Of a stretch of DNA of 64,000 bases, positions 1 through 8,350 are shown piece by piece. The notes beneath the pieces are model-generated. The model saw nothing but the letters and a program-made list of their open reading frames with translations, was not told where the DNA came from and made no database searches. The stretch is from the NCBI RefSeq assembly GCF_016616425.1, contig NZ_CP067101.1, positions 2,108,001-2,172,000 on the forward strand. The letters are read 5' to 3'. Position numbers and translations under genes: made by a program. Position 1 is the stretch's first letter, and each line of letters opens with the position of its first letter. This DNA is from Bradyrhizobium diazoefficiens. Lineage in GTDB: Bacteria > Pseudomonadota > Alphaproteobacteria > Rhizobiales > Xanthobacteraceae.

Positions 1-453
1 GGCCTCGCGCTCGCGCATAGGCGGCAGCACGCCGAGTACTTTTGCCGCGCGCTCTTTCTTGCGGAATTCGGCGGCTTGCTCCCGCGTCATCGGCTTGTAG
101 AGGATTGCCTGCACGGCCTTTTGATAGGAACGCTGCGTTGCCAGCGCATTGGCCTTGAATTCGTTGGAGCTGGTCCAGTCATTGAGCAGATGATCGACAG
201 TCTCTCGTTTCCGCTCCGGCTTTGGCTTGCTCTGTCCCGCCACGCGCGCGGCCGCGACTTCAGCAACCCGCTTGTCAGAGAACGCCGCGGCTTCCTCAAT
301 CGTGAACCATCGGCCGACCGACCGGCCTTTGTCGTCCAACGGCGGATGGCGCAGATCGGCGTCGACGAAGCCGAGCGCGCGCTGGCGCGGTCCATGCACA
401 GCCCGCGGCCGTCCGCCGCGCCACTTCACATAGGGGAATCGGGGATCGGCCAT
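1..453 (-). CDS. Tyrosine recombinase / integrase, N-terminal part (runs off window edge)
   Basis: Reading the minus strand from an ATG at 453 gives 151 codons open to the window edge, beginning MADPRFPYVKWRGGRPR. Residues about 20-45 end in a GRWFTIEEAAAFSD segment. After a basic stretch comes a helical segment (TVDHLLNDWTSSNEFKANALATQRS, split here by description) that looks like the SAM-like core-binding domain of phage-type integrases. The catalytic domain would lie outside the window, so the R-H-R-Y residues cannot be checked. The gene follows a small HTH gene on the same strand by 60 bp, the usual excisionase/regulator-integrase order. Integrase is an inference from the core-binding domain and context. 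Confidence 0.6.
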   Translation of the reverse strand, partial: MADPRFPYVKWRGGRPRAVHGPRQRALGFVDADLRHPPLDDKGRSVGRWFTIEEAAAFSDKRVAEVAAARVAGQSKPKPERKRETVDHLLNDWTSSNEFKANALATQRSYQKAVQAILYKPMTREQAAEFRKKERAAKVLGVLPPMREREA

Positions 454-513
454 AGAGAGCCTCGGTGTCGAAGTGGAGGATGCCCCTATTGGAATCTAGC
501 ACCATCCGCGATG

Positions 514-828
514 TCAAGCACCATGATGCCCATAAGCCGTTCGCAAGCGCTTGCGATGCTCTTCGTCGCTTGCTGCCGGCGGTGGCACAAATGCGTCATT
601 AGCAATGATCTTCGGGCGCATGGGATGATACCGAGTCAACCAGGCGTCGAAGCCAGTACGCTCCCATTTGAGTGGGCCGCGTTGGCTGAGGGGCGCTGGC
701 AAACCGTCGCGCTCGTGCCGGATCTGGCGCGTGCGATAGAAAGCGTCCAGTGAGACGCCTATCGCCAGCGCAACCTCGGTCGAGGAATAGGGCGGCTCCA
801 TCCTCTGTGAACTATCTGGTAGTTGCAT
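514..828 (-). CDS. Small HTH DNA-binding protein (AlpA/excisionase-like)
   Basis: A 104-residue protein starting MQLPDSSQRMEPPYSS. Residues about 12-50 (STEVALAIGVSLDAFYRTRQ) read like a helix-turn-helix of the AlpA/MerR-type excisionase fold, followed by the basic FDAWLTRYHPMRPK segment. The open frame extends much further upstream, but the upstream part has no domain character, so the ATG at 828 (or the internal ATG at 801) is preferred. It sits 60 bp ahead of the partial integrase and probably forms a module with it, acting as regulator or recombination directionality factor. That role is inferred. Confidence 0.55.
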   Translation of the reverse strand: MQLPDSSQRMEPPYSSTEVALAIGVSLDAFYRTRQIRHERDGLPAPLSQRGPLKWERTGFDAWLTRYHPMRPKIIANDAFVPPPAASDEEHRKRLRTAYGHHGA

Positions 829-1385
829 AGGCCCGCAACGCCGCGTCACTTCCAACTCCTTTGACCGAAGTCGATGCAACATGAGAGCAGATAAAAACGA
901 AGGTGAAAAGCGTACGCAGCAGATGTAGGGGAATTCGGCTAGTTTGGAGTGCAAATAGGATGCAAGGGGGATTGACGATATACTCCCAGTGCCGGCGACA
1001 ATGGACGCAAGATCGACCGCTACGCATGTGCCGATGTCACGACCGGTTCGGTCGCAGCGGAATGGTCTGTTGGACCGGGAACCATGTTGGGCGATACGAA
1101 CCCCGAGGGGGCCGTGCACGTACCCAATCCGCGCTCGGTCATGGATGCCGCGGAGGGGCGCGACCAAACCCAAATTCCTGTTGCCGGTCTAATCGCGACG
1201 AGAGATCCGACTTGGCATACCGGCAAAAACGTGGTGCACGGCTACGCAGGCGTGCGCGAGGGCGCGATTTCATTCCCGATCGTTCGATGAGCGAAGATGC
1301 CGGGTTTATTTCTAAACAATCTTTCGCCATTCTCGCCATACCGCTCATAAGGAGCTTTCTTCCTCTACAGATCCGAAGAGCGTCG
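829..1385. other. Divergent intergenic region between two recombinase modules
   Basis: About 560 bases separate two divergently oriented HTH-integrase modules. No reading frame here has convincing protein character. It must hold the two promoters, and is where attachment-site or operator sequences could lie, but I see no clear inverted repeat or tRNA fragment. Confidence 0.4.
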
Positions 1386-1745
1386 ATGGCAGATCGTACG
1401 CAACCTGAAATTACACCAGATGCTCCTCTTCGCCTTGCTGATGCCGCGAAGATCGCGTTTCCTCTCGGAGGAATGACGGTCGCCGGTTTGCGCCGTGAGC
1501 GCGATCGCAACCGACTGATTATCGAGAAGATTGCCGGCAAAGAATTTACCACGCTGGCGCATATCCAACGGATGCGAGAGCTATGCCGCGAAGAAGCAAG
1601 GGGGCAAGACTTCAACTCAAAGCCGCCCGCCGAAACAAGGGCGGAAAGACCACTCACCAAGCAACATGGATCATCAGGGACAACGGCCGGGACGTCAGCA
1701 CAGGCTGCGCTAAAGCTGAGATTGCAACCGCGGAGGAGAAATTAA
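1386..1745 (+). CDS. Small HTH protein, excisionase/AlpA-like
   Basis: A 119-residue protein from the ATG at 1386. Residues about 12-70 (APLRLADAAKIAFPLGGMTV, then AGLRRERDRNRL) form a compact HTH of the type found in small DNA-binding proteins beside integrases: a substrate-reading helix followed by a charged stretch and a second helical unit. The C-terminal 50 residues are low in predicted structure and overlap the start of the integrase gene by about 160 bases in another frame, so the two are probably translationally coupled, or the true integrase start is later. Likely role: regulator or directionality factor for the adjacent recombinase (inferred). Confidence 0.55.
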   Translation: MADRTQPEITPDAPLRLADAAKIAFPLGGMTVAGLRRERDRNRLIIEKIAGKEFTTLAHIQRMRELCREEARGQDFNSKPPAETRAERPLTKQHGSSGTTAGTSAQAALKLRLQPRRRN

Positions 1746-2797
1746 GGGACTACATCACCTCCAAACACACGCCGAAACGACGCGTCCGTCACATAGACGA
1801 TATCCCAATCGCGGATATGCTCTCGATTTATCTGGATGCGCAACTGGACAAGCTTCGCAGTCGTTTCAATGTCGATAGCGAGAGCGAAGATACCATCTCC
1901 GATATCCGCAAGTTCAAGAAGCGGATCGAACGGTTGAACGAGTGGTGGGGAGCAAAAATGTTGGGCGAGGTAAATGGGGAGGTATGTCGCTCGTACGCCA
2001 AGAAGCGCGGAAAGAGGGGAGGCGCGCGCCGAGACCTCGAAGATCTCCGCGCTGCCATTGGTCACCATGCGGCCGAAGGATATCATCGCGAAATCGTTAA
2101 GGTCTCCCTGCCAGAGAAGGGCCAGCCGCGAGACAAGTGGCTGACGCGTAGCGATGCGGCCAAGCTGGTTTGGACCTGCTGGCGGTATCGCGAAATGCAA
2201 AAAGGCTCGCGTCGTCCGGTGGATGACGTGAAGGTCGCCACAAGCAAGCGTCCGCTGCGCCATCTTGCTCGGTTCATTTTGTTAGGGATCTACAGCGGAA
2301 CCCGTGCCGGAGCTATTGCAGCCGCATCTCCTATTCCGGCGATAGGTCGCTCTTATGTCGACTTGGAGCGCGGCCGCTATTATCGTCTAAGGCAGGGCAG
2401 CGCAAAGACCAACAAGCGGCAGCCGACGGTCCCGATTCCCCTGCGCTTGCTTGCTCATCTGCGGCGCTGGCACCGGCTTAATCCGGAAGCGAAGCATTTT
2501 GTGGAGTACAATGGGAAGCCTGTGAACTCGGTCAAAACGGCCTTCAAGAGTGCCGTTACGCTCGCGGGTCTTGGTCCGGGAATCTCTCCACACACTTTGC
2601 GACACACCGCAGCAACTTGGCTCATGCAGAGAGGCGCGGATCCTTGGCAGGCTGCGGGCTATCTCGGAATGTCACTTGAGGTGCTGCTCAATACCTACGG
2701 CCACCATCATCCTGACTATTTGTCCGATGCGGTCGAGAAGATCGCCAAGCGCGAGCCTTCTTGGTCCACTGAAAGAACGACCAGCATAAGGCATTGA
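1583..2797 (+). CDS. Tyrosine site-specific recombinase (phage-type integrase)
   Basis: A 404-residue protein with tyrosine-recombinase catalytic motifs: Arg241 in SGTRAGAI, a lysine-bearing beta hairpin near 272-278, His337 and Arg340 in HTLRHTAATW, and Tyr372 in NTYGHHHPDY as probable nucleophile. The usual second His/Trp between the HxxR box and the Tyr is a Met here (LGMS, about 362-364), a variation seen in some active members. Residues 75-160 form the core-binding domain. It overlaps the upstream HTH gene by about 160 bases; an internal start would shorten the overlap. It probably catalysed integration of the left-hand accessory segment. Confidence 0.9.
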   Translation: MPRRSKGARLQLKAARRNKGGKTTHQATWIIRDNGRDVSTGCAKAEIATAEEKLRDYITSKHTPKRRVRHIDDIPIADMLSIYLDAQLDKLRSRFNVDSESEDTISDIRKFKKRIERLNEWWGAKMLGEVNGEVCRSYAKKRGKRGGARRDLEDLRAAIGHHAAEGYHREIVKVSLPEKGQPRDKWLTRSDAAKLVWTCWRYREMQKGSRRPVDDVKVATSKRPLRHLARFILLGIYSGTRAGAIAAASPIPAIGRSYVDLERGRYYRLRQGSAKTNKRQPTVPIPLRLLAHLRRWHRLNPEAKHFVEYNGKPVNSVKTAFKSAVTLAGLGPGISPHTLRHTAATWLMQRGADPWQAAGYLGMSLEVLLNTYGHHHPDYLSDAVEKIAKREPSWSTERTTSIRH

Positions 2798-2934
2798 ATA
2801 CACCCGTTCGTGCGTTTTGCGTCTGACTTGATTTGGACCTTGAAGGACGATGTGTCGCGGGTTCGCCGAACGTCCATTTCAACGTTCGTTCCGAGACGGC
2901 GAAGAGGGCCGGCCCATCGGCCCGCCAAGGGCCT

Positions 2935-3042
2935 GTTTCAACAGTTTTGGTTGATTTCAAATGGAACTGTTGAAACCATTGAATTTGCATGATAAATACG
3001 GTTTCAACAGCTGCAGCGAAAACGAAACGTAAGTGTTGAAAC
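2935..3042 (+). repeat. Four alternating 9-bp repeats (GTTTCAACA) with exact 33-bp period
   Basis: GTTTCAACA occurs at 2935-2943 and 3001-3009, and its reverse complement TGTTGAAAC at 2968-2976 and 3034-3042. The four starts are exactly 33 bp apart and alternate in orientation. The first pair is extended to a perfect 11-bp inverted repeat. The last copy ends one base before the ATG at 3044, so a bound protein or folded RNA there would cover the ribosome-binding region. No ordinary Shine-Dalgarno is visible before that ATG. This is most simply an operator array for the following gene; the regulator is unknown. Confidence 0.75.
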
Positions 3043-3043
3043 C

Positions 3044-4075
3044 ATGAAATTTCAAGAGCTTAACAATGATCAGCGCCGGGAGGTAGTCAATAGCCAGCAG
3101 CGCTTTCAGGCCTTGCGGGACGCTAAGGAGGCCTACGACACGTATCGCGGTTCCCTGACCTGGGTGGAGTCCAAAGGCCACGAATATTTGGTGCGGAGCT
3201 ACTACGACAAAGCGGGCCTCCGGAAGCAAAGTTCGCTCGGGGCGCGCTCTTCCGAAACCGAGAAAATGAAGGCCGACTTCGAAAGCAAGCGCGCGGCTGC
3301 AGAAGACCGATTGAAGAGCCTGCGTGACACGATGGCGCGGCAATCCGCGGTCAATCGTGTACTGGGCTTGGGTCGTGTACCCTTGATCGGAGCTCGGATC
3401 ATGCGAGCACTCGATGGTTTCGGGATGTTGGGTTCCGGGATTCGAATTCTCGGAACGAACGCGATCTACTGTTACGAAGCCTCTTCCGGCGTGAGGATCG
3501 ATCCGGGCCTAGCCACGACAGAAGACATGGATCTTCTGTTCGATGCGCGCGCTGCGCTTACGTTCGTCGCGGACGACGACGTCTCCGAGTCTTCGCTCCT
3601 GAAAATACTTCAACGCGTCGACACCAGCTTTGAACGCGCGAAGCAGACGTTTCGAGCTGTGAACAGGGACGGTTATCTCGTCGATCTGATCAAGCCCACG
3701 CCAAGCCCACCTTGGAAGAAGGCTCCGGACAAGATCGGCTCGGACCCCAAAGACCTGACTGCCGTTCAAATCGAAGGACTCGATTGGCTGCAAAATTCTC
3801 CCGCTTTTGAGGCGATCGCGATCGATGAAAAAGGCGAACCAGTGCGCATCGTCGCTCCAGATCCGCGGGTTTGGGCCGCCCATAAGCTTTGGTTGTCCCG
3901 TCGTGCCGATAGGGAGCCGCTCAAGCGCCAACGAGATGCAGCACAGGCGGAAGCCGTGGGTGCTCTGGTCGCAGACTATCTCACTCACCTGCCGTTCGAC
4001 GAAGAGCAGCTACGGATGCTCCCGAAGGATGTGGTGGACAGCGCGGCTCCGCTTTTCGTTAAGGACAGCACTTAG
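3044..4075 (+). CDS. GSU2403-family nucleotidyltransferase-fold protein
   Basis: A 343-residue protein resembling the GSU2403 / NTP_transf_8 family. Residues 1-115 are charged and helical. The segment around 125-170 (GMLGSGIRILGTNAIYCYEA, then TTEDMDLLFDAR) carries the T-x-D-x-D-type acidic pair expected of a nucleotidyltransferase active site. The 210-300 region (GYLVDLIKP and VWAAHKLWLSRR) matches the conserved C-terminal part. The family is related to AbiEii-type transferases, but no AbiEi partner is adjacent. The start is fixed by the frame and abuts the last 33-bp-phased repeat. Biological role unknown; its place beside an integrase suggests cargo. Confidence 0.7.
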   Translation: MKFQELNNDQRREVVNSQQRFQALRDAKEAYDTYRGSLTWVESKGHEYLVRSYYDKAGLRKQSSLGARSSETEKMKADFESKRAAAEDRLKSLRDTMARQSAVNRVLGLGRVPLIGARIMRALDGFGMLGSGIRILGTNAIYCYEASSGVRIDPGLATTEDMDLLFDARAALTFVADDDVSESSLLKILQRVDTSFERAKQTFRAVNRDGYLVDLIKPTPSPPWKKAPDKIGSDPKDLTAVQIEGLDWLQNSPAFEAIAIDEKGEPVRIVAPDPRVWAAHKLWLSRRADREPLKRQRDAAQAEAVGALVADYLTHLPFDEEQLRMLPKDVVDSAAPLFVKDST

Positions 4076-4079
4076 CGGG

Positions 4080-4094
4080 CGCCGATCATCGGCG
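4080..4094 (+). terminator. Palindrome just downstream of the nucleotidyltransferase gene
   Basis: CGCCGATCATCGGCG is a perfect 15-base palindrome starting five bases after the stop at 4075. It has no T-run after it, so it is a weak terminator candidate. Related ATCATCGG words recur to about 4190. Confidence 0.3.
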
Positions 4095-4252
4095 TCACTA
4101 TAACGATCACTATGGTGCTGCTGCTCGTTTGCAGGATAGTCGTGCCATAACCGGCATGACGCCGATCGTCATCATCGGCATCATCATCGCCGGCAGGTCA
4201 CCATCAGACCCGGCCTAACCGAGACACCCTTGAAACTGTTCGTCGCAACCAA

Positions 4253-4486
4253 TCAAATAGCAGGTAGCTCGACCGCACGATCTCGCCTTGTAACGCTGAT
4301 CCCCGCAGCGGCTAGCGCACGTGCAAAATCCTCGTGAGGATAGTAATAATGGTGGAATTGCTCAAAACTGTCGAGGCGCTTCAGAAGCGCATTTGAGCTG
4401 ATTTTTTCGTCGCCGAATTCACCGTGCATACTGTCAATTATAGTTTGGTGCAGTCGGGGCTCTACATTCCGCAATGCGTCAACCAA
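4253..4486 (-). CDS. Small hypothetical protein
   Basis: A 77-residue reading frame starting at a TTG (4486) preceded by GGGAGG at a short four-base spacing. The product (MVDALRNVEPRLHQTIIDSM at the start, RRDRAVELPAI at the end) is mixed helical, with no recognised domain. It lies 20 bases after the stop of a small membrane-protein gene on the same strand, so the two may be co-transcribed. The good ribosome-binding site is the main reason to keep it. Confidence 0.4.
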   Translation of the reverse strand: MVDALRNVEPRLHQTIIDSMHGEFGDEKISSNALLKRLDSFEQFHHYYYPHEDFARALAAAGISVTRRDRAVELPAI

Positions 4487-4506
4487 ATATCCTCCCGGTC
4501 CTGTTT

Positions 4507-4740
4507 TTACTTCTGTATTGCGACAATGATCCAGATACTCTTGAGATTCATGTAGCCGAGTGCGTATCCGCAGACGAGTAGGAGACCGCCGACCGATATC
4601 AGCAGAAACATCGGCAGGAGCGTTGTGAGATGCCCGCCAGCTTTCCCAAACTGCCTTGAGGCAATCAACTCGGCGATTATCGAAAGGGCTTCTCCAAAGA
4701 AAATCGCCACCACCGCCACAATTTTCAATATTGAACTCAT
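4507..4740 (-). CDS. Small two-helix membrane protein, unknown
   Basis: A 77-residue product starting with ATG at 4740. Two hydrophobic segments (about residues 3-25 and 40-72: LPMFLLISVGGLLLVCGYAL) are separated by a short basic loop (ASRQFGKAGGH). The composition fits an inner-membrane protein. No family is recognised. The following small gene begins 20 bases downstream, suggesting a bicistronic unit. Confidence 0.45.
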   Translation of the reverse strand: MSSILKIVAVVAIFFGEALSIIAELIASRQFGKAGGHLTTLLPMFLLISVGGLLLVCGYALGYMNLKSIWIIVAIQK

Positions 4741-5623
4741 CGCCTGACTCGCAAGATGAAAGGTACCCTCTAGTAGAAAAATGTTATCCAGCCCTGCCTC
4801 TTACAACTGGAGTTCAATATCATTGCGGAAGCCATCGCATTGCTCTCGACGTCCTCCAGCCGGAATAGGAAGCTGCTCGAAGTTGCAATCTCCGTCCAAT
4901 GGTCGACGCTTAAGAGCGCAATTGTGGGCGTTAGGCAGCGCATGATCCGGGCATCATCGTGAGCGAGAGACTTCATGCCATGCCGCGGCTCTCGAGGCTT
5001 GCTGCGGGTGGGGCTTCGAGCTGCAGCGCACGAAAGGCAGTGAAGGTCGAGCCGTTACCGGTCGATCATCGTATCCGGTGCAGCGCCCGGATCTCTGCGA
5101 ATCGTCGACTAGCGCATCTCCAATCATCTCGACAGAAGTGCCAGCTGCAGTGCCCACCCGGCTCACAACCGCGCGATTAAGGATATCCATTGTGTGAATG
5201 ATCTCTCTATAACTTAGAGACCGTTCGGCGAGATCGCTTTTTGAAAAGGAGTTGCGCCACGTTGGTCCTGAAGATGGTGAACTCCAGTTCATCGTACGGC
5301 TCCCGCCCAAGTCAGAACATCACAGCTTAAGCTGCAATCTGCACTGGGAGTGCGGAATAACCGCTACAAAGATAGACGCAATTCGTTCTGGTTCACCCAT
5401 CGACCGCAAGAATGGCGGCAACATCTCTCGTTCGGATTCGGCATCCATCGCTACGTACCGTGATATCGTGACGGTAGACACAAATCACAAGGCATTCCCG
5501 TCAGAGCAAGGCGTGACCATTGCCGACGTGCCTGATCGCTCGCACGCAATCGTGTGCGCCTCGAAAGGTATCCCTGGGCGCCCGGTGCCGGAATCACTCC
5601 GGAACGCGGTCACGGCGTCGACC
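4741..5623. other. Gene-poor stretch
   Basis: Nearly 900 bases with no convincing gene. The best frame is a 118-codon minus-strand frame at 4954-5310 whose product has no recognisable domain and biased composition, and a 68-codon minus frame at 4770-4976. Both could be decayed coding sequence. The stretch lies between the small membrane genes and the ferritin-like gene. Confidence 0.4.
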
Positions 5624-6460
5624 TTAATTCGGGCGATGGCTCCATCTGTCTCGCTCTACGGCCTGGAGAGGTTTTTCGACATTTCTCAGGATCGCGACGC
5701 GGCATTTGTCGAGCAACTCCTTCGTGTACACGGCGCCGAAATAGTCCAGCAGGAAGGTGCCAGCGTAGCTCAGATCGTCAAGGTGGCTGATTATCCTATC
5801 GAGCATTGCACCAATTTCTCCAACGCGATCGCGGTAGCATGCGCGGATCACGTTAACGGCGTTCATCGAGTGAACCGCCTCGTCGGCAACCACCTCTCGC
5901 AGCCAATGAAGGAAGATGTCGTTGCGAAGTTCGGTATAGAACGGCTTCTCTGCGGCATAGGCATGGCAAGTGCACATCTCATCAAATGCGATCATAACCA
6001 TCACAGAGAATTCGTCGGTGAGGTAGTCATTGATCGTACCGAAATCATGCGGTCGCGCCTCCAATCTCTCTCGGAGGTTCCTCTCGGATCCATTGGCGAC
6101 AAGTTCAATGATGCGGACAAAGCCATCGGTGTGACGCTCTTCGTCCGCGGCCCAGACAGTAAAAAATGTCCGAGCTTCATCGGTGGCAATCAGATTGCGG
6201 ACGGATAGCTCGGCTTTCAAATGCCTGGCGTCATATTCCGTGTACAGGTCAGGCCACAATTTATTCCAACGTGCGCGCACAACCGACGGTTCGGCGCTGA
6301 ACATCGCTGGCGTAAGAGCATTGAACAATTCGTTTGGACTCCAGTTCCGTCGAAGCGGCGTGATCATCCGACTGCTCCTAAGCGTAAGCGCTGCGAGCGG
6401 CTCTGTTGAACGAATTGTCCTTCCAAATGTTGGTAAAGAAGTTTGCCACACACCAAACAT
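5624..6460 (-). CDS. Ferritin-like di-iron protein related to acyl-ACP desaturases
   Basis: A 278-residue protein. The start at 6460 (MFGVWQTSLP) is chosen because AAGGAGG lies eight bases upstream; the longer open frame has no such site. It shows the four-helix di-iron pattern: an early Glu on the helix around 84-96, E107-x-x-H110 in ADEERHTD, E161 in FDEMCTCH, and E194-x-x-H197 in VADEAVHS. The spacing resembles plant-type stearoyl-ACP desaturases and related oxygen-activating ferritin-like enzymes, though the protein is shorter than classical desaturases (about 350). It probably activates O2 at a carboxylate-bridged di-iron centre; substrate unknown. No redox partner or acyl carrier gene is adjacent. 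Confidence 0.7.
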   Translation of the reverse strand: MFGVWQTSLPTFGRTIRSTEPLAALTLRSSRMITPLRRNWSPNELFNALTPAMFSAEPSVVRARWNKLWPDLYTEYDARHLKAELSVRNLIATDEARTFFTVWAADEERHTDGFVRIIELVANGSERNLRERLEARPHDFGTINDYLTDEFSVMVMIAFDEMCTCHAYAAEKPFYTELRNDIFLHWLREVVADEAVHSMNAVNVIRACYRDRVGEIGAMLDRIISHLDDLSYAGTFLLDYFGAVYTKELLDKCRVAILRNVEKPLQAVERDRWSHRPN

Positions 6461-7037
6461 GCCGTCGCCTCCTTGTTTTGGTGGGGTACAATTCCGGACG
6501 CTGCACCTTTCGGTTCGGCCTGACGTGTTGCCTTGAATGGCCCAGTATGGAATCTTCGGGGCGCACCGCCGAGCCAACAATGCTTGCGATTCCGGGAAGT
6601 TTGGGGATGACTTCATCAGCTCAGGCTGTCTGACCAGGCCTTAGGTCGTTGACCATTTCTATGGGGCGGGTTGATCAACCTCGGAATCGCACGCACTGTT
6701 GACGGGGCATGGCGAGGTCATGATCGCGCCGCATACCATGGGTGCTCCACTAACCGTCGATCTGTGCCCCAACCGGGCTCTACGTCGCCCAGTCCGACAG
6801 CGGCTGGGTCTGGTGCTACGCGATTAAAGGCGAGCCCCGCGATGCCAAGCCGGTCGGACGGCTTTCCGCTCGTTGACGACAAGCTCCTTCACCGAACAGA
6901 AGCGCTTTAAGACCGTTTTGCTTGAGCAGGGTCTCGCACCCAGACCCTCAACAACATCATCTCCACCGTCGCGCTGCAGTCCGTATGGCGTGGAAGAAAG
7001 GGAGATTCCTGATCTTCCCCCGAAATAATGGTCGGGT
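6461..7037. other. Intergenic region with decayed sequence next to an IS remnant
   Basis: It contains the promoter region of the ferritin-like gene. Around 6780-6860 on the plus strand a short coding-like trace (LYVAQSDSGWVWCY, then IKGEPRDAKPVGR) belongs to no intact frame. The last 30 bases before 7037 are probably the outer end of the IS3-type element. No intact gene seen. Confidence 0.35.
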
Positions 7038-7480
7038 TTAGGCGGCTTTCAGCTCCATCTCGATCGGGGCGAGATATCCGAGGGCGGAATGGAGCCGTAT
7101 TCGGTTGTAGAAGCCCTCGATAAAGGCAAAGACATCGCGCTGGGACTCGGCGCGAGTCCTGTAGTCGCGATGATGAATGAGCTCGGTCTTGAGGGTATGG
7201 AAGAAGCTTTCCATTGGGGCATGGTCGTAGCAATCGGCCTTTCGGCTCATCGATGCGGCGATGCCGGCTCTGGTGAGAGCGTTGCGATAGGGGCGTGAGG
7301 CCTTGCACGCCGCGATCGGAGTGGTGGATCAATCCGGCCGGCGGCCGTTGCTGGTTGACGGCGATCGTCAGTGCCGCGGATGCGAGTTCGACCTGCATAT
7401 GATCCCGCATGGCCCAGCCGACGATCTTGCGGCTGAAGAGATCCATGACAGCCGCCAGATACAGCCACCCCTCTGCGGTC
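7038..7480 (-). pseudogene. IS3-family transposase (OrfB) fragment, frameshifted and 5'-truncated
   Basis: Two minus-strand frames join into one IS3-type DDE transposase. From about 7480 to 7310 reads TAEGWLYLAAVMDLFSRKIV, then HHSDRGVQ with the second catalytic Asp. After a loss of about two bases near 7300 the frame changes and continues NALTRAGIAASMSRKADCYD, APMESFFHTLKTEL with the catalytic Glu, RIRLHSALGY and a stop at 7038. The N-terminal half including the first Asp is missing; its break point near 7480 lies about 60 bases from the broken serine recombinase. Not functional. Confidence 0.85.
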
Positions 7481-7543
7481 TGATCAAGACTAGTAGATCA
7501 GATCGAGACGGGAGCAGATCATAGCCGCGGCAAGTAGATTTCC

Positions 7544-8193
7544 TACCTGCGCGTGAGCACGGACCGCCAAGGCGCGTCAGGGCTGGGCATCGAGGCGCAG
7601 CGCAGTGCGGTCACCAGCTTTTTGAACGGCGGCCAGTGGGAGTTGCTCCGCGAGTTCGTGGAGGTGGAGAGCGGGGGCAAGAACGATCGTGTGCAGCTGG
7701 CCGAGGCCCTGCGCATTTGCCGCCTGTACGGGGCGAAGCTTGTAATAGCCAAGCTGGATCGCCTGTCCCGCGATGCGCACGTCCTGCTTGGCCTTGAAAA
7801 GGCGGGCGTGGACTTCGTCGCCGCCGACATGCCCAACGCCAACCGGCTCACCATTGGCATCATGGCGATGGTGGCGGAGGAGGAGCGCCGCATGATACCT
7901 CGCCGCATCAAGGAGGCGCTGGCCGCTGCCAAGGCGCGGGGCAAGAAGCTGGGCAAGCGCAACGGAGCCCTGTCGGACGAGTACAGGCAGGCGTCGGCTG
8001 GCCGCCACCGGGTGTGGCCAATGCACGCGCGGAGGACATCCTGCCCGCCGTCCGTGCCCTGCAGGACGGCGGTGCCAACAGCCTGCACCAGATCGCCGCT
8101 GGCCTGAACGCCCAAAGCATCCCGACGCCGCGCGGCGCGGACAAGTGGCGCCCCGCCCAAGTGGCTCGTGTGCTCGGGCGGGCCGCCGCCTAG
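7544..8193 (+). pseudogene. Serine recombinase/resolvase remnant, N-terminally truncated and frameshifted
   Basis: Plus-strand sequence beginning YLRVSTDRQGASGLG matches the catalytic serine motif of resolvase/invertase proteins, but the codons that should precede it are replaced by a stop three codons upstream. The catalytic domain continues (LVIAKLDRLSRDAHVLLGL, then MAMVAEEERRMI). Near 8005-8015 the frame shifts and the C-terminal HTH part resumes in another frame (VANARAEDILPAVRALQ, ending QVARVLGRAAA at 8193). A GTG at 7553 could start a truncated product, but the broken C-terminus argues for a pseudogene. Confidence 0.8.
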
Positions 8194-8350
8194 GATCAAG
8201 GTAGTTGGAAAACACCTGACCAAGGTAGTTGGACGAGCGAGCAGTGCTGAATTCGTTTCTGCCCCCAAGAGTGTGGACAATGACAACCGAGGCTTGCATT
8301 GCCGCCGGCTGGCTAGCAATCATCCGCTGTTAGTCTAGGCAGGGATGCAC

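Noticed and set aside
2935..3042. CRISPR array suggested by regular spacing of repeats
   Set aside because: Repeats are only 9 bp, alternate in orientation and number four; no cas genes. Regular operator array is the better reading.
2935..4075. Type III toxin-antitoxin (repeat RNA plus endoRNase)
   Set aside because: Type III repeats are direct and longer, and the downstream protein is nucleotidyltransferase-like, not a ToxN endoRNase.
4954..5310. 118-codon minus-strand gene
   Set aside because: No domain, no ribosome-binding site, composition not protein-like throughout.
5252..6208. 318-codon plus-strand frame opposite the ferritin-like gene
   Set aside because: The minus-strand gene has an ideal ribosome-binding site and all di-iron ligands; the plus frame has no domain.
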